Assembly: GCF_009753675.1 (NCBI RefSeq)
Contig: NZ_WQLV01000001.1
Span: 1 to 64,000 of the forward strand
Direction: 5' to 3'
Source: Parasedimentitalea huanghaiensis
Lineage (GTDB): Bacteria > Pseudomonadota > Alphaproteobacteria > Rhodobacterales > Rhodobacteraceae
DNA length: 64,000 nt
Part shown: positions 46,117 to 55,711 of the stretch, piece by piece
Position numbering within the stretch: the first letter of the stretch is position 1
Layout: each line of letters starts with the position of its first letter
The notes under the pieces: generated by a model
Databases searched by the model: none
What the model saw: only the letters and a program-made list of their open reading frames with translations
What the model was told of the DNA's origin: nothing
Program-made: the position numbers and the translations under genes

Positions 46117-47922
46117 ATGGCACGTATTCCTCTTTTGCAGATGTCCGGTATTTCGCTGACCTTTGGTGGTGAGCCGGTTTTTTCCGATCTTGATCTGGTG
46201 GTTCAACCCAGCGACCGTGTGGCGCTGGTTGGGCGCAACGGGTCTGGTAAATCCACTTTGATGAAGGTGATGGCCGGGCTGGTCGAGGCCGACACTGGCA
46301 CCATTGTTACCCCACCGGGGCGCTCCGTTGGTTATATGGAACAAGACCCCACGATGGATGGTTTTGCCACGCTGGGCGATTTTGCCTGTAGCGGGTTAGA
46401 GCCAGGGGAATTGTACAAGGTTGAGCGGGCAGGCGAAGGGTTGAAGTTTGACCCCTCGCGCAGCGTTGAAACCGCTTCTGGCGGTGAGAAACGCCGCGCG
46501 GCACTTGCCAAGCTGATGGCAGAAGCGCCGGATTTGATGTTGCTGGACGAACCTACCAACCACTTGGATATCGAAGCAATTGGGTGGCTGGAACGCGAGT
46601 TGAAGTCGACCCGAACAGCCTTTGTGCTGATTTCACACGACCGTGCATTTCTACGCGCGCTGACCCGAGCCACCTTGTGGATTGATCGCGGTCAGGTGCG
46701 ACGTCAGGAAAAAGGGTTTGATGCTTTTGAAGCCTGGCGGGATACCATCTGGGAAGAAGAGGACATGCAGCGCCACAAGCTGAACCGGCTGATTAAATCC
46801 GAAGCTCGGTGGGCGGTGGAAGGCATCAGTGCGCGACGCAAGCGCAACATGGGACGGGTGCGCGCGCTGCGGGATCTGCGCGAACAGCGTGCGGGTCAGA
46901 TCAAACGTCAGGGCACAGCCGATTTCGCCCTGGATACCTCACCCAAGTCCGGGCGTAAGGTGATCGAAGCAGAGCGCTTGACCAAAGGATTTGGCGACAA
47001 ACAGATTGTGGTTGATTTCGATCTCAAGGTGCAGCGCGGTGATCGGGTGGCTTTTGTTGGCCCCAATGGGGTGGGAAAAACCACCTTGCTGAAGATGTTG
47101 TTGGGGCTGGAAGCACCAGATTCTGGCTCCGTCAAACAGGGTACCAAGCTGGAAATCGCCATGTTCGACCAGACACGCGACCAATTGAACCCCGATTTAA
47201 GCCTGTGGGACAACCTGACCACTGATCCCGAAATGGGCGTTTCGGGTAAGTCCGATCAGGTGATGGTGCGTGGCATGCCCAAGCACGTGGTTGGCTATCT
47301 CAAGGATTTCTTGTTTGATGAACGTCAGGCCCGTGCTCCGGTACGGTCGCTGTCGGGAGGTGAAAAGGCGCGGCTTTTGTTGGCCAAGCTGATGGCGCGG
47401 CAAAGCAACTTGTTGGTTTTGGATGAACCGACCAACGATCTGGATATCGAAACGCTGGATCTTTTGCAGGAGCTGCTGGACAGCTACGACGGCACAGTGC
47501 TGCTGGTCAGCCACGATCGGGACTTTCTGGACCGGGTTGCGACCACCACCATCGCAATGGAAGGCGATGGGCGTGCCACCGCCTATGCCGGTGGGTGGAG
47601 CGATTACCTGAATCAAAAGGGACCATCTGAAGCTGAGCAGGCAGAGAAAGCAAAATCGGCTAAGGTGAAAGTCAAGCAAGAGACCAAGGTGGTGTCTGGG
47701 CTGTCTTTCACTGAAAAACACCGGCTAGAGGCCCTGCCTGAAGAGATCGAACGTCTGGAACAAGAGATCGCGAAACTTGAAGGGCTGATGGCTGACCCAG
47801 AGCTGTTCACACGCGAACCGGTGAAGTTCAAAAAAGCCAGCGAGGCCCTGGTGCAGCGGCAGCAAAAACTATCTGCATCCGAGGAGGAATGGATGGAGCT
47901 GGAAGAGAAAGCCGGGGGTTAA
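46117..47922 (+). CDS. ABC-F ATPase, Uup type
   Basis: The 601-residue protein has two ABC domains on one chain and no membrane helices, which is the ABC-F class that acts on ribosomes. Walker A motifs are GRNGSGKST (about 41-49) and GPNGVGKTT (about 315), signatures SGGEKRRAAL and LSGGEKARLLL, and Walker B LLDEPTNHLDI and LDEPTNDLDI. A C-terminal coiled coil with LEALPEEIERLEQEIAKLEGL identifies the Uup branch. A palindrome of 18 bp starts immediately after its stop codon. Confidence 0.9.
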   Translation: MARIPLLQMSGISLTFGGEPVFSDLDLVVQPSDRVALVGRNGSGKSTLMKVMAGLVEADTGTIVTPPGRSVGYMEQDPTMDGFATLGDFACSGLEPGELYKVERAGEGLKFDPSRSVETASGGEKRRAALAKLMAEAPDLMLLDEPTNHLDIEAIGWLERELKSTRTAFVLISHDRAFLRALTRATLWIDRGQVRRQEKGFDAFEAWRDTIWEEEDMQRHKLNRLIKSEARWAVEGISARRKRNMGRVRALRDLREQRAGQIKRQGTADFALDTSPKSGRKVIEAERLTKGFGDKQIVVDFDLKVQRGDRVAFVGPNGVGKTTLLKMLLGLEAPDSGSVKQGTKLEIAMFDQTRDQLNPDLSLWDNLTTDPEMGVSGKSDQVMVRGMPKHVVGYLKDFLFDERQARAPVRSLSGGEKARLLLAKLMARQSNLLVLDEPTNDLDIETLDLLQELLDSYDGTVLLVSHDRDFLDRVATTTIAMEGDGRATAYAGGWSDYLNQKGPSEAEQAEKAKSAKVKVKQETKVVSGLSFTEKHRLEALPEEIERLEQEIAKLEGLMADPELFTREPVKFKKASEALVQRQQKLSASEEEWMELEEKAGG

Positions 47923-47923
47923 T

Positions 47924-47941
47924 TGTTTCGCGCGCGAAACA
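47924..47941. repeat. Perfect 18-bp palindrome, parS-like halves
   Basis: TGTTTCGCGCGCGAAACA begins two bases after the ABC-F stop codon. Its outer halves TGTTTC and GAAACA are those of the ParB site parS (TGTTTCACGTGAAACA), but its centre is GCGCGC, two bases longer and different. It may be a binding site or a hairpin; it is not a standard parS. Confidence 0.5.
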
Positions 47942-48107
47942 TCCATTAAAAATGGAGAGATTTCTGTAAGGGAAAAGTCACAGTATTTGCTCGGTAGTAA
48001 ATGAAGAGTTTTATCGAGTCCGTAGTGTAAGCTACTAAAGATATTGAATAATATGTGGGATTGAATGGTCTCTGCGATTTGATGAAGCTATGGTTTACGC
48101 AACGGTC

Positions 48108-48136
48108 GGAGGTGCTGCGTTGAACGCAACACCTCC
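48108..48136 (-). terminator. Hairpin after the SDR gene
   Basis: Arms 48108-48121 (GGAGGTGCTGCGTT) and 48123-48136 pair with one deviation, a G-T wobble on the minus strand. It lies just after the SDR stop codon. No T-run follows, so it is a likely but non-standard transcript end. Confidence 0.45.
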
Positions 48137-48143
48137 TGATCAA

Positions 48144-48899
48144 TCAGCGCATGCGCAGCGCGCCGTCAAGCCGAATGACCTCTCCATTGAGATAGCCCAT
48201 TTCAACGATGAATCCGGCCATCCGGCCATATTCAGAGGCCTCTCCCAGACGCGGTGGATTGGGCACATCCGCTGCCAGTTGTTGTTGTACCTCTTCGGGC
48301 AAACCCGCCAACATTGGTGTCATGAAGATACCTGGCGCAATGGTCATCACCCGAATGCCGGTTGAAGCCAGATCGCGGGCCATTGGCAGGCACATGCCAA
48401 CCACACCACCCTTGGAGGCGGAATAGGCGGCTTGGCCCTTTTGGCCATCAAAGGCAGCAACGGAAGCCGTATTGATAATGACACCGCGCCCTCCATCGGG
48501 TTCAGGATCATTCTTGGCGATTTCAACCGCTGCCAGTCGGGCGACGTTGAAGGTGCCGATCAGGTTGATGTCGATGGTACGTTGAAAGGCGTCCAGTGGA
48601 TGTGGTCCATCGCGGCCTACGGTTTTGATACCAAAAGCAATGCCAGCACAGTTCACGCAGGCTGAAATCCGGCCCATTTTCTCAACAGCATAGGCCATTG
48701 CAGCGGCAACCGAGGTCTCATCGGTGACATCCGTTTGCACAAAATGTCCGCCGATTTCGGCAGCCACGGCAGCGCCACGTTCGGCGTCGCGGTCAAGAAT
48801 GGTGATCTGGGCGCCATTTTCAGCAAAGTGACGCGCTGTGGCTTCTCCCAAACCCGAAGCGCCGCCCGTGATGACGGCGGCGGTTGTGGATAATTTCAT
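48144..48899 (-). CDS. SDR oxidoreductase, HSD10-like 3-hydroxyacyl-CoA dehydrogenase type
   Basis: The 251-residue protein is a classical short-chain dehydrogenase: [18 protein letters not shown] (NAD-binding TGxxxGxG), [36 protein letters not shown] (catalytic Ser, Tyr, Lys) and [12 protein letters not shown]. The pattern near [14 protein letters not shown] fits the type that oxidises 3-hydroxy-2-methylacyl-CoA. The substrate is inferred. A 24-bp TetR-type operator lies immediately upstream. Confidence 0.85.
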   Translation of the reverse strand: MKLSTTAAVITGGASGLGEATARHFAENGAQITILDRDAERGAAVAAEIGGHFVQTDVTDETSVAAAMAYAVEKMGRISACVNCAGIAFGIKTVGRDGPHPLDAFQRTIDINLIGTFNVARLAAVEIAKNDPEPDGGRGVIINTASVAAFDGQKGQAAYSASKGGVVGMCLPMARDLASTGIRVMTIAPGIFMTPMLAGLPEEVQQQLAADVPNPPRLGEASEYGRMAGFIVEMGYLNGEVIRLDGALRMR

Positions 48900-48916
48900 G
48901 AGCAGGGCTCCTCGCG

Positions 48917-48940
48917 TTATCTGAACATACGTTCAGATAA
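48917..48940. promoter_or_regulatory. TetR-type operator upstream of the SDR gene
   Basis: Two perfect 10-bp arms, TTATCTGAAC at 48917-48926 and GTTCAGATAA at 48931-48940, flank a four-base centre. The site lies 18 bases before the SDR start codon (48899, minus strand), where it would block transcription or translation initiation. Such sites are typical of TetR family repressors of acyl-CoA catabolism. No tetR gene is within the window nearby. Confidence 0.65.
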
Positions 48941-48950
48941 ACAAGATCAC

Positions 48951-49904
48951 CTAGGCCTGTCCAGTTTTCCGGGGCGTCATTAAGCGACGGTCCAGCGCAG
49001 CAAGTGGTCCAAGCAAGCGCCCCATGGGCGGCCAATAGGCCCAGGTCCCGCCCAAGCTATGTAGTTTTGCTCCGGTCCCCAGTTTGAAACGGGCCAGCCC
49101 GGCGGCGTCTTCTGTGTTGATCAATCCCAGATCCAGCTGCAGGTAGTCCTGTGCCGCGAGCCAGTTCATCGCTTTCCACATCAACAGGTTATGGGCAGAG
49201 AGACTGCGGCCCCGGTCTGTTGAATGGCTGATATGATAGGTGGCGCTGTTGCCATGACACAGGATAAGCACGGCTGCGATCACCTCGCGACCTTCGAACG
49301 CCTGAAACAGTTTTGCCTTGCCGGGGTTTTCATGCACATAGGCCAATGTCAGGTCGATGGGCCAATTGCGGTAGCCGCGCTGGCCCTGCTGTTTGGCATC
49401 CGCCTGGAGCAACCAGTGATCCGGGTCCAGCGGCATGTTTTTACATTTGACCTGTAGGTTTTGCGATTCAGCATGGTTTAACCGGTTGCGCCATTTTTGA
49501 TGTAATGCGGCGCGGCGTTCTGACTTTGACGTGGTCAGCCCAAGTTGCGCAACCTGCGCCGGGCTGATCAGGGGAACAGCGCCGAGTTTCGCCAGATCTG
49601 GCGTGGGTGACTGTGGTGATAGGATTACGGGCGTCCGGCGCAGTCCATTTTCCTGCAGCAGTTCCAACAACCTGAGTGGCTTGGTGATCTGTGCCCGGTT
49701 GACCATTGCAACATCAATACGGCCCCAAAAGCGTTGTTGCATAACAACTGTGTCGCCCAACTGATCAAGGACCAGAGGCTTTTGACCACGCAGCTGTACC
49801 GCGCGGGTAAATTCCTGCGATTGGGCCAAGGCGTGGATGGGGACTGAGCGTTGAATGGGGCGGGGCCTGACGTCTGCTGGCATGAAATCGAACATAGGCG
49901 CCAT
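48951..49904 (-). CDS. FemAB/GNAT-like acyltransferase-fold protein
   Basis: The 317-residue protein looks like a member of the FemAB-like / acyl-CoA N-acyltransferase superfamily: NRLNHAESQNLQVKCKNMPLDPDHW in the middle, then VIAAVLILCHGNSATYHISHSTDRGRSLSAHNLLMWKAMNWL with a helix-strand pair, and YLQLDLGLINTEDAAGLARFKLGTGAKLHSLGG. FemAB proteins add amino acids to peptidoglycan precursors, but this branch is uncharacterised. The gene is upstream of the SDR gene on the same strand, with an operator between them. Confidence 0.65.
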   Translation of the reverse strand: MAPMFDFMPADVRPRPIQRSVPIHALAQSQEFTRAVQLRGQKPLVLDQLGDTVVMQQRFWGRIDVAMVNRAQITKPLRLLELLQENGLRRTPVILSPQSPTPDLAKLGAVPLISPAQVAQLGLTTSKSERRAALHQKWRNRLNHAESQNLQVKCKNMPLDPDHWLLQADAKQQGQRGYRNWPIDLTLAYVHENPGKAKLFQAFEGREVIAAVLILCHGNSATYHISHSTDRGRSLSAHNLLMWKAMNWLAAQDYLQLDLGLINTEDAAGLARFKLGTGAKLHSLGGTWAYWPPMGRLLGPLAALDRRLMTPRKTGQA

Positions 49905-49923
49905 TAACGCCGTATAAACCTAA

Positions 49924-50079
49924 ATGATGGTTAATGAGGCTATGAAAAATTCTATTCAAATCCTCGGCCACAGTGCCCCCGCGCCACGTATGACCAAAGC
50001 CGCTGCAGTGTTACTGGCTACAGCACTATCTGTACCTGTGTTCCTGGCCCTTAGTGTACTTGATTATTTGGTTCTGTAG
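49924..50079 (+). CDS. Possible 51-residue membrane protein
   Basis: The frame starts with two ATG codons and reads MKNSIQILGHSAPAPRMTKAA from residue 7, then a hydrophobic helix (VLLATALSVPVFLALSVLDYLVL). It is a short single-helix membrane protein of unknown role. No good ribosome binding site is visible, so support is modest. It lies in the gap between the FemAB-like gene and the candidate RNA at 50081. Confidence 0.4.
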   Translation: MMVNEAMKNSIQILGHSAPAPRMTKAAAVLLATALSVPVFLALSVLDYLVL

Positions 50080-50080
50080 A

Positions 50081-50240
50081 CTGCTTTTGCGGAGCCGTCT
50101 CTCGAACCCTGCGTCCTCACCGAACAGGTCCGCGCCGCGCCTGGCGTGGCGCCCGGCCCAACGGGAGGAAGGTATCTTTGATATCTTACTCCGGGCGGGA
50201 GCTGTTGGTTAGGCATCAAGGGCCGTGCGAACGGCCCTTG
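50081..50240 (+). ncRNA. Candidate structured RNA of unknown class
   Basis: Three strong hairpins stand in a row. The first pairs 50132-50141 with 50143-50152. The second pairs 50164-50167 and 50169-50176 with 50180-50187 and 50189-50192, closed outside by CCAAC/GTTGG. The third is a 10-bp perfect stem 50217-50226/50231-50240 with a GCGA (GNRA) tetraloop. The wobbles in the first two hairpins are G-U only when read as plus-strand RNA, which points to that strand. The third hairpin may also end tyrS transcripts. It does not match SRP RNA; the class (6S-like or other) is open. Confidence 0.45.
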
Positions 50241-50263
50241 TCTGGTCATTGAGGTTGGTTGTC

Positions 50264-51517
50264 CTATGCGTCCAGTTGCACCAGGGCATGGCGCTTTTTA
50301 CCTGCGCTTAATTTGATCGGAGAGGTCAGCGCCGCAGCGTCAATCATTAGCCCTGCATTGGTCAATGGTTCGTCATCCAGCCTGGCGCCGTTTTCCTTGA
50401 TCAGACGTTTGGCGTCTTTGCCGGATTTGGCGAGGCCGGATTTAACAATCAGTTGAACGATGGACATGCCATCACCAAGGTCAGCGGCTGACAAAGACAG
50501 GGTTGGCAGGTCGTCGCCCACGCCACCTTTTTCAAACACTTCACGAGCGGTTGCTTCGGCGGCCCTGGCGGCTTCGGCACCGTGCAGCAGGGTTGTCACT
50601 TCGTTCGCAAGACGGACTTTGGCCTCGTTGATCTCGGACCCTTCCAGTGCGCCCAGACGGTCGCATTCGTCCACTGGCAACTCGGTATAAAGCTTCAGGA
50701 ACCGGCCAACATCCGCATCTGTTGTGTTGCGCCAAAACTGCCAGAATTCATAAGACGACAACATGTCCGGGTTCAGCCAGATCGCGCCGGACTGGGACTT
50801 TCCCATTTTCTTGCCGTCCGAGGTGGTCAGCAGCGGTGAGGTTAGCCCATAAACTTCGCCTTCGATGGTGCGGCGGGTCAGGTCGATACCGTTGACGATA
50901 TTGCCCCACTGATCCGAGCCACCCATTTGCAGAACGCAGCCATAGCGGCGGTGCAGTTCCATAAAGTCATAAGCCTGCAGGATCATGTAGTTGAATTCGA
51001 GGAAGGACAGCGACTGTTCGCGGTCCAGGCGTGATTTCACCGATTCAAAGGCCAGCATCCGGTTGACCGAAAAATGCCGACCAATGTCGCGCAGAAACTC
51101 CAAGTAGTTCAGACCGTCGAGCCATTCGGCATTGTTGATCATCACAGCGCCGTTTTCACTGTCGTTGTAATCGACGTAGGCCGAGAACACTTTCTTGATG
51201 CCGGCGATATTGTCGTCGATCTGTGCTTCGGTCAGCAGCGGGCGTTCATCCGCGCGAAACGACGGGTCGCCCACTTTGGTCGTGCCGCCGCCCATAAGCG
51301 TGATTGGCTTGTGACCAGTTTTTTGCAACCAGCGCAGCATCATGATTTGGATCAGCGATCCAACGTGCAATGACTTGGCAGTGGCATCAAACCCGATATA
51401 GGCGGGTTGGCCGGGTGTCATCAGGGCTTCGTCCAGGCCTTGATAATCGGTGCAATCGGCAAGAAAGCCGCGCTCCATCATGGTGGCGATGAATTCCGAT
51501 TTGGGGTGATAGGTCAT
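50264..51517 (-). CDS. tyrS: Tyrosyl-tRNA synthetase
   Basis: The 417-residue class I enzyme charges tRNA-Tyr. It has the HIGH-like [15 protein letters not shown] (about 43-57), the KMSKS-like [10 protein letters not shown] (about 237-246), and a C-terminal S4 RNA-binding domain ([17 protein letters not shown], about 365-381). Length and layout are standard. It is divergent from anmK. Confidence 0.95.
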   Translation of the reverse strand: MTYHPKSEFIATMMERGFLADCTDYQGLDEALMTPGQPAYIGFDATAKSLHVGSLIQIMMLRWLQKTGHKPITLMGGGTTKVGDPSFRADERPLLTEAQIDDNIAGIKKVFSAYVDYNDSENGAVMINNAEWLDGLNYLEFLRDIGRHFSVNRMLAFESVKSRLDREQSLSFLEFNYMILQAYDFMELHRRYGCVLQMGGSDQWGNIVNGIDLTRRTIEGEVYGLTSPLLTTSDGKKMGKSQSGAIWLNPDMLSSYEFWQFWRNTTDADVGRFLKLYTELPVDECDRLGALEGSEINEAKVRLANEVTTLLHGAEAARAAEATAREVFEKGGVGDDLPTLSLSAADLGDGMSIVQLIVKSGLAKSGKDAKRLIKENGARLDDEPLTNAGLMIDAAALTSPIKLSAGKKRHALVQLDA

Positions 51518-51658
51518 GATGTGCCTCGGCTATGGTATGCGTCGGCTTGTATAAAACGCAATTGCGGCAGTGGGAACCGGTTTTCGGCAGAAAAAACAGC
51601 GCCTATAGTGGCGGATAACGGGCCAAGGCAAGCCCCGCTGCGGCATAAGGGATAGAGC

Positions 51659-52765
51659 ATGGCGAAAGCGATAGCAAAAACGGGTGTGGTTACTGCGCTG
51701 GGAATGATGAGCGGCACCTCGCTGGATGGGGTTGATGCGGCTGTTATCGACACGGACGGGATCCGAATTCACAACTTTGGTGCCAGTGGGTATCGCGCCT
51801 ATTCCGAGGCTGAGCGAACCTGCTTACGCGCAGCACTGGGACACTGGGGCGGTGCCGAGGCTGAGGCCGCCGCCGAGGTAGTAGATGACGCTCATGCTGA
51901 GCTGCTGTCAGGGTTTTCTGACTATGATGTTGCAGGGTTTCATGGGCAAACTCTGGCCCATGCGCCACGTCAGCAGGGGACCTATCAGGTCGGCGACGGT
52001 GCGATGCTGGCGGCCAAAACAGGTCGGCCTGTTGTTTGGGATTTTCGCTCTGATGACGTTGCGATGGGCGGCGAAGGTGCGCCTCTAGCACCCTTCTTCC
52101 ATTTTGCCTGCGCGAAATATTTGAACCTGAAAAAACCAGTTTGTTTTCTCAATCTCGGCGGGGTTGGGAACCTGACCTATGTCGATCCGCGGTTTGACAC
52201 GCCGGAAGAGGCCGGGGCCTTGCTGGCCTTTGACACCGGACCAGCCAATGCGCCCGTCAATGACCTGATGCAGGCGCGGTTGGGGCTGAACATGGATGCG
52301 GATGGGCGGTTGGCTCAGTCCGGGACCGTTGAAACCGGGGCGCTCGAACTGTTTTTGGCCGAATCCTATTTCTCACGGCTGCCGCCCAAATCTCTGGACC
52401 GAAATGATTTCTCTGAAATGATCAATTTGGTTGGCGAGTTAAATGACGCAGATGCCGCCGCAACATTGACTGCGATGTGTGCAGCAGGTGTGGCGCAGGG
52501 TATGCAGCACTGCCCCGAATCCCCCTCTAGCGTTTTGGTCACTGGCGGCGGCCGTCACAATCCGGTGCTGATGCAGATGTTGGAGGTCTCGCTCGATTGT
52601 CCGGTTCAAAAGGTCGAAGAGCTGGGTCTGGATGGAGACATGCTGGAGGCGCAAGCCTTTGCCTATCTGGCGGTCCGGGTGGCGCGTGGCATGGCCACCT
52701 CTGCCCCCGGTACAACCGGAGTTAGTGCTTGTGTGGGCGGTGGCGTGGTGAGTCTCCCTGGATAA
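51659..52765 (+). CDS. anmK: Anhydro-N-acetylmuramic acid kinase
   Basis: AnmK opens and phosphorylates 1,6-anhydro-MurNAc to MurNAc-6-phosphate in cell wall recycling. The 368-residue protein has [17 protein letters not shown] (about 13-29), [11 protein letters not shown] (about 95), [11 protein letters not shown] and [15 protein letters not shown] (about 195-210), and [12 protein letters not shown] (about 297). It belongs to the same pathway as nagZ at 34562-35572. Confidence 0.95.
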   Translation: MAKAIAKTGVVTALGMMSGTSLDGVDAAVIDTDGIRIHNFGASGYRAYSEAERTCLRAALGHWGGAEAEAAAEVVDDAHAELLSGFSDYDVAGFHGQTLAHAPRQQGTYQVGDGAMLAAKTGRPVVWDFRSDDVAMGGEGAPLAPFFHFACAKYLNLKKPVCFLNLGGVGNLTYVDPRFDTPEEAGALLAFDTGPANAPVNDLMQARLGLNMDADGRLAQSGTVETGALELFLAESYFSRLPPKSLDRNDFSEMINLVGELNDADAAATLTAMCAAGVAQGMQHCPESPSSVLVTGGGRHNPVLMQMLEVSLDCPVQKVEELGLDGDMLEAQAFAYLAVRVARGMATSAPGTTGVSACVGGGVVSLPG

Positions 52766-52787
52766 AGGATATAGTCCGGGTATAGGA

Positions 52788-53607
52788 TCAGTGTGCGGGG
52801 CGGTCCAAAGCTCTACTTAAAACCTCTACAAACGCGTTCGGATTGAAAATCATCTGATCATGACCGACACCGGGGACAACGGCGATTGAGATGCCATTTC
52901 TTTTCAGTTCGCTGGGATCAGGAGCGTCGGCCTTAATTTCACCAGTGTTTTCTGGATATGTTTCCTCTCCGTAAACAAATGTCCGCTTCAATGGGAGTGA
53001 GAGGAAACTTTGCTTAAAATTGGCGGGTAGATCGACAAGAGATTTGCTGTTTCTATATATGCCCGTGAAGTCGACATCCTCCCAGGCACCACATCTCCAT
53101 TGAGCCTCTGTATCTCCGTCGCGACCATCCTTTCTCCATTTTGCAAGCAGCTTTGGGAAAAGGGTAGTTACAAACTCGGTTTCAGAGACCGAGGTGAAAT
53201 ACTGTGTTCCCATGCCTCCGCCAGGTGTAACGTTTCCCTCACACACAATCAGTTCGGAGACCAGATCTGGCCTTTGCATGGCCAGGTAGATGGCAACAGT
53301 CCCTCCCATGCTGTGCCCGACAATTACGCATTTCTGTAGACCCTCGTGATCTAGGATCTTCGCAACGATTTTTGCATGGTTTTTGCATCGAGTGATCAAA
53401 GTCTGAAGGCCGTTCACTATGCCCAACCCCAAGATAGTCGATCAAAATACTGCGGAAGCCACGCATTTTTGGGTGGGTTGCGGTTGGCAGAAAGTTTGCC
53501 AAGGACGGAAAGCTGAGTGCGGGTAAATAGACTGCTGCTGGCCCGTACCCTTCGATGACATGATATCGAACAGTGGCGTCAAACTCTTTCAAATAAAGAC
53601 TATTCAT
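52788..53607 (-). pseudogene. Alpha/beta hydrolase gene with one frameshift
   Basis: Read through, the gene encodes an alpha/beta hydrolase of about 272 residues: MNSLYLKEFDATVRYHVIEG ... ILIDYLGVGHSERPSDFDHSM, then the nucleophile elbow VIVGHSMGGTVAIYLA, and VPGVGHDQMIF near the end with the catalytic His. The frame is lost at the A-run of the coding strand (53380-53384 here, five bases). With four A the reading SMQNHAKIVAKIL is continuous. A single-base gain in a homopolymer is therefore the only defect, so assembly error is possible. If real, the protein is truncated. Confidence 0.8.
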
Positions 53608-53672
53608 TATGCGTCCCTTTGGATGCTTGTCGACTGAATATCGTTGTGAGCTAGTTAACAACATGACATGTT

Positions 53673-54092
53673 TCAGTCTCGAAGAATGTCAAATCCGTCT
53701 GCGGCCAGTTCAAATCCATCAAATTGAAACCCTGGCGATACAGTGCAACTGACCAAAGTGTATTCTCCAGTTGTCCGTGCGGCTTGCCAATGGCCCTTGG
53801 GAACGATGATCTGCGGCGCACCTTTGCTCAGGTCTGGGGTTAGAAGATGGTCCTGGGCGGGGCCTTCGTCGCGTTCAGAGAGCGATAGCGTCAAGGGCGC
53901 CCCGGCATGAAAAAGCCATATCTCGGTGGCATCTACCCGGTGCCAGTGGCTGCTTTCACCTGCGGCCAGTAGAAAGTAAATGCAGGTTCCCGTCGCACGT
54001 CCTTGATTTTCTGCCTGCCAGGTTTGGCGGTACCATCCCCCTTCTGGGTGCGGCTGTAGATCCAGCTTGGTGATAATGTCTTTTGCAATCAT
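53673..54092 (-). CDS. Cupin family protein (DUF985)
   Basis: The 139-residue protein has the DUF985/Cupin_5 pattern: LQPHPEGGWYRQTWQ near the N-terminus, TCIYFLLAAGESSHWHRVDATEIWLFHAG (about 36-64) with the cupin metal-site residues, and GHWQAARTTGEYTLVSCTVSPGFQFDGFEL. Members are small beta barrels of unknown activity. It is divergent from selO with about 55 bases between starts. Confidence 0.85.
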   Translation of the reverse strand: MIAKDIITKLDLQPHPEGGWYRQTWQAENQGRATGTCIYFLLAAGESSHWHRVDATEIWLFHAGAPLTLSLSERDEGPAQDHLLTPDLSKGAPQIIVPKGHWQAARTTGEYTLVSCTVSPGFQFDGFELAADGFDILRD

Positions 54093-54147
54093 GGCGGGGG
54101 CCTTTCTTCACTCTGGCAATTCTGATTTCAGCGCATATGTTCTGCGC

Positions 54148-55566
54148 ATGAGCATGCACATCCCTTTTGACAATTCATACGCCCGGCTGGCGCCCAGTTT
54201 CTACAGCAAACAGGCGCCAGACAGGGTGACGTCGCCCAGTTTGCTGGCTTTTAATACCGATCTGGCACAGCTGTTAGACATTTCGCCCGGCGATACCGAC
54301 GAGATGGCCCAGGTGTTTGGCGGTAACGCGGTGCCGGATGGGGCTGAACCTTTGGCGCAACTCTACGCCGGCCACCAGTTTGGCAACTATAATCCACAAC
54401 TTGGTGATGGTCGGGCGCTGCTTTTGGGCGAAACGATTGGACGTGACGGGGTACGCCGAGATATCCAGCTCAAAGGATCCGGTAGAACGGCGTACTCCCG
54501 CGCGGGCGATGGTCGTGCCTGGCTGGGGCCGGTGCTGCGCGAATATGTAGTCTCTGAGGCCATGCACGCACTTGGTGTTCCCACCACCCGTGCGCTAGCC
54601 GCGGTGAGCACAGGAGAAACAGTCTGGCGTGAAACTGGGCTGCCCGGTGCGGTGCTAACCCGAGTTGCCTCCAGTCATCTGCGGGTCGGCAGCTTTCAGA
54701 TCTTTGCCCGCCGTGGTGAGATCACCAACCTGAAAGCGCTGACAGACTATGCAATCCAACGCCATTATCCTGGGGCTGATGGGCCAATGGGGTTGCTGCG
54801 CGCGGTGCGGGATGCGCAGGCTGCGCTGATTGCCAAATGGATGGCTGTTGGTTTCATCCACGGGGTTATGAATACAGATAATTCGTCGATTTCAGGGGAA
54901 ACCATCGATTATGGCCCCTGTGCCTTTATGGATGTGTATCACCCGCAGACCCTGTTCAGTTCGATCGACCGACAGGGGCGCTATGCCTATGGCAATCAGC
55001 CCGATATCGCAGTGTGGAACCTGGCCCAATTGGCCACGGCTCTGATCCAGCAGTTGGACGACCCCCAAACCGGTGTCGAGGAGGCAACTGAGATTGTTCA
55101 TGCGATGCCAGACATGATGCAAGAGCATTGGCTGCAAAACTTCCGCGCCAAGCTGGGGATAACCACTGCCCGTGATGGGGATTTGAACCTGATTTCGGAT
55201 CTACTGGCCCTCATGGCTCAGGACCAAAGCGATTTTACCAATACGTTTCGCAGTCTGGGTGCTGGGGAACCCCGTGACCAGTTTATTGACCGCGACAAGT
55301 TTGACGCCTGGGAGGCAAACTGGAAAGCGCGGTTACAAGATGAACCTGACCCACAATCCTTGATTCGCCGTAGCAATCCCGGCTTTATCCCGCGCAATCA
55401 CCGGATTGAGCAAATGATCACAAAGGCGGTTGAGGGCGATTTCACCTTGTTCAACCGGCTAAATCGGGTGCTTTCGCGCCCCTATGAAGATCAACCGGAT
55501 CAAGCTGAACTGCGCCATCCCCCAAAGTCCGACGAAGTGGTGCAGGCAACGTTCTGCGGAACCTGA
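54148..55566 (+). CDS. selO: SelO-type protein adenylyltransferase (YdiU/SelO)
   Basis: SelO is a pseudokinase that transfers AMP to proteins and protects against oxidative stress. The 472-residue protein has QLYAGHQFGNYNPQLGDGRALLLGE (about 65-90), DIQLKGSGRTAYSRAGDGRAWLGP (about 110-134), GVMNTDNSSISGETIDYGPCAFMD (about 240-262), and ends VVQATFCGT. ATG 54148 or 54154 is the likely start; the upstream open frame reaches into the cupin gene on the other strand. The length fits the bacterial family. Confidence 0.9.
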   Translation: MSMHIPFDNSYARLAPSFYSKQAPDRVTSPSLLAFNTDLAQLLDISPGDTDEMAQVFGGNAVPDGAEPLAQLYAGHQFGNYNPQLGDGRALLLGETIGRDGVRRDIQLKGSGRTAYSRAGDGRAWLGPVLREYVVSEAMHALGVPTTRALAAVSTGETVWRETGLPGAVLTRVASSHLRVGSFQIFARRGEITNLKALTDYAIQRHYPGADGPMGLLRAVRDAQAALIAKWMAVGFIHGVMNTDNSSISGETIDYGPCAFMDVYHPQTLFSSIDRQGRYAYGNQPDIAVWNLAQLATALIQQLDDPQTGVEEATEIVHAMPDMMQEHWLQNFRAKLGITTARDGDLNLISDLLALMAQDQSDFTNTFRSLGAGEPRDQFIDRDKFDAWEANWKARLQDEPDPQSLIRRSNPGFIPRNHRIEQMITKAVEGDFTLFNRLNRVLSRPYEDQPDQAELRHPPKSDEVVQATFCGT

Positions 55567-55711
55567 TCCTCTTCATCTAGCTGAAAATATCCTCGGGGTG
55601 AATTGGCCATCGGCCAAGAGGGGCAGACGGCCCCTGTGGTCAAAACACTCAGGTTCACTCTGGACCTGCGGAGCGGATCGCCGCACTAAGAAGACAAGCC
55701 TAGGAGTTACG

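Noticed and set aside
47924-47941. Assignment of the palindrome as a parS site.
   Set aside because: The centre GCGCGC differs from ACGT and is two bases longer, so it is not a standard parS.
50081-50240. Assignment of the candidate RNA as SRP RNA.
   Set aside because: The conserved GGTCAGGTCCGGAAGGAAGCAG core is not present.
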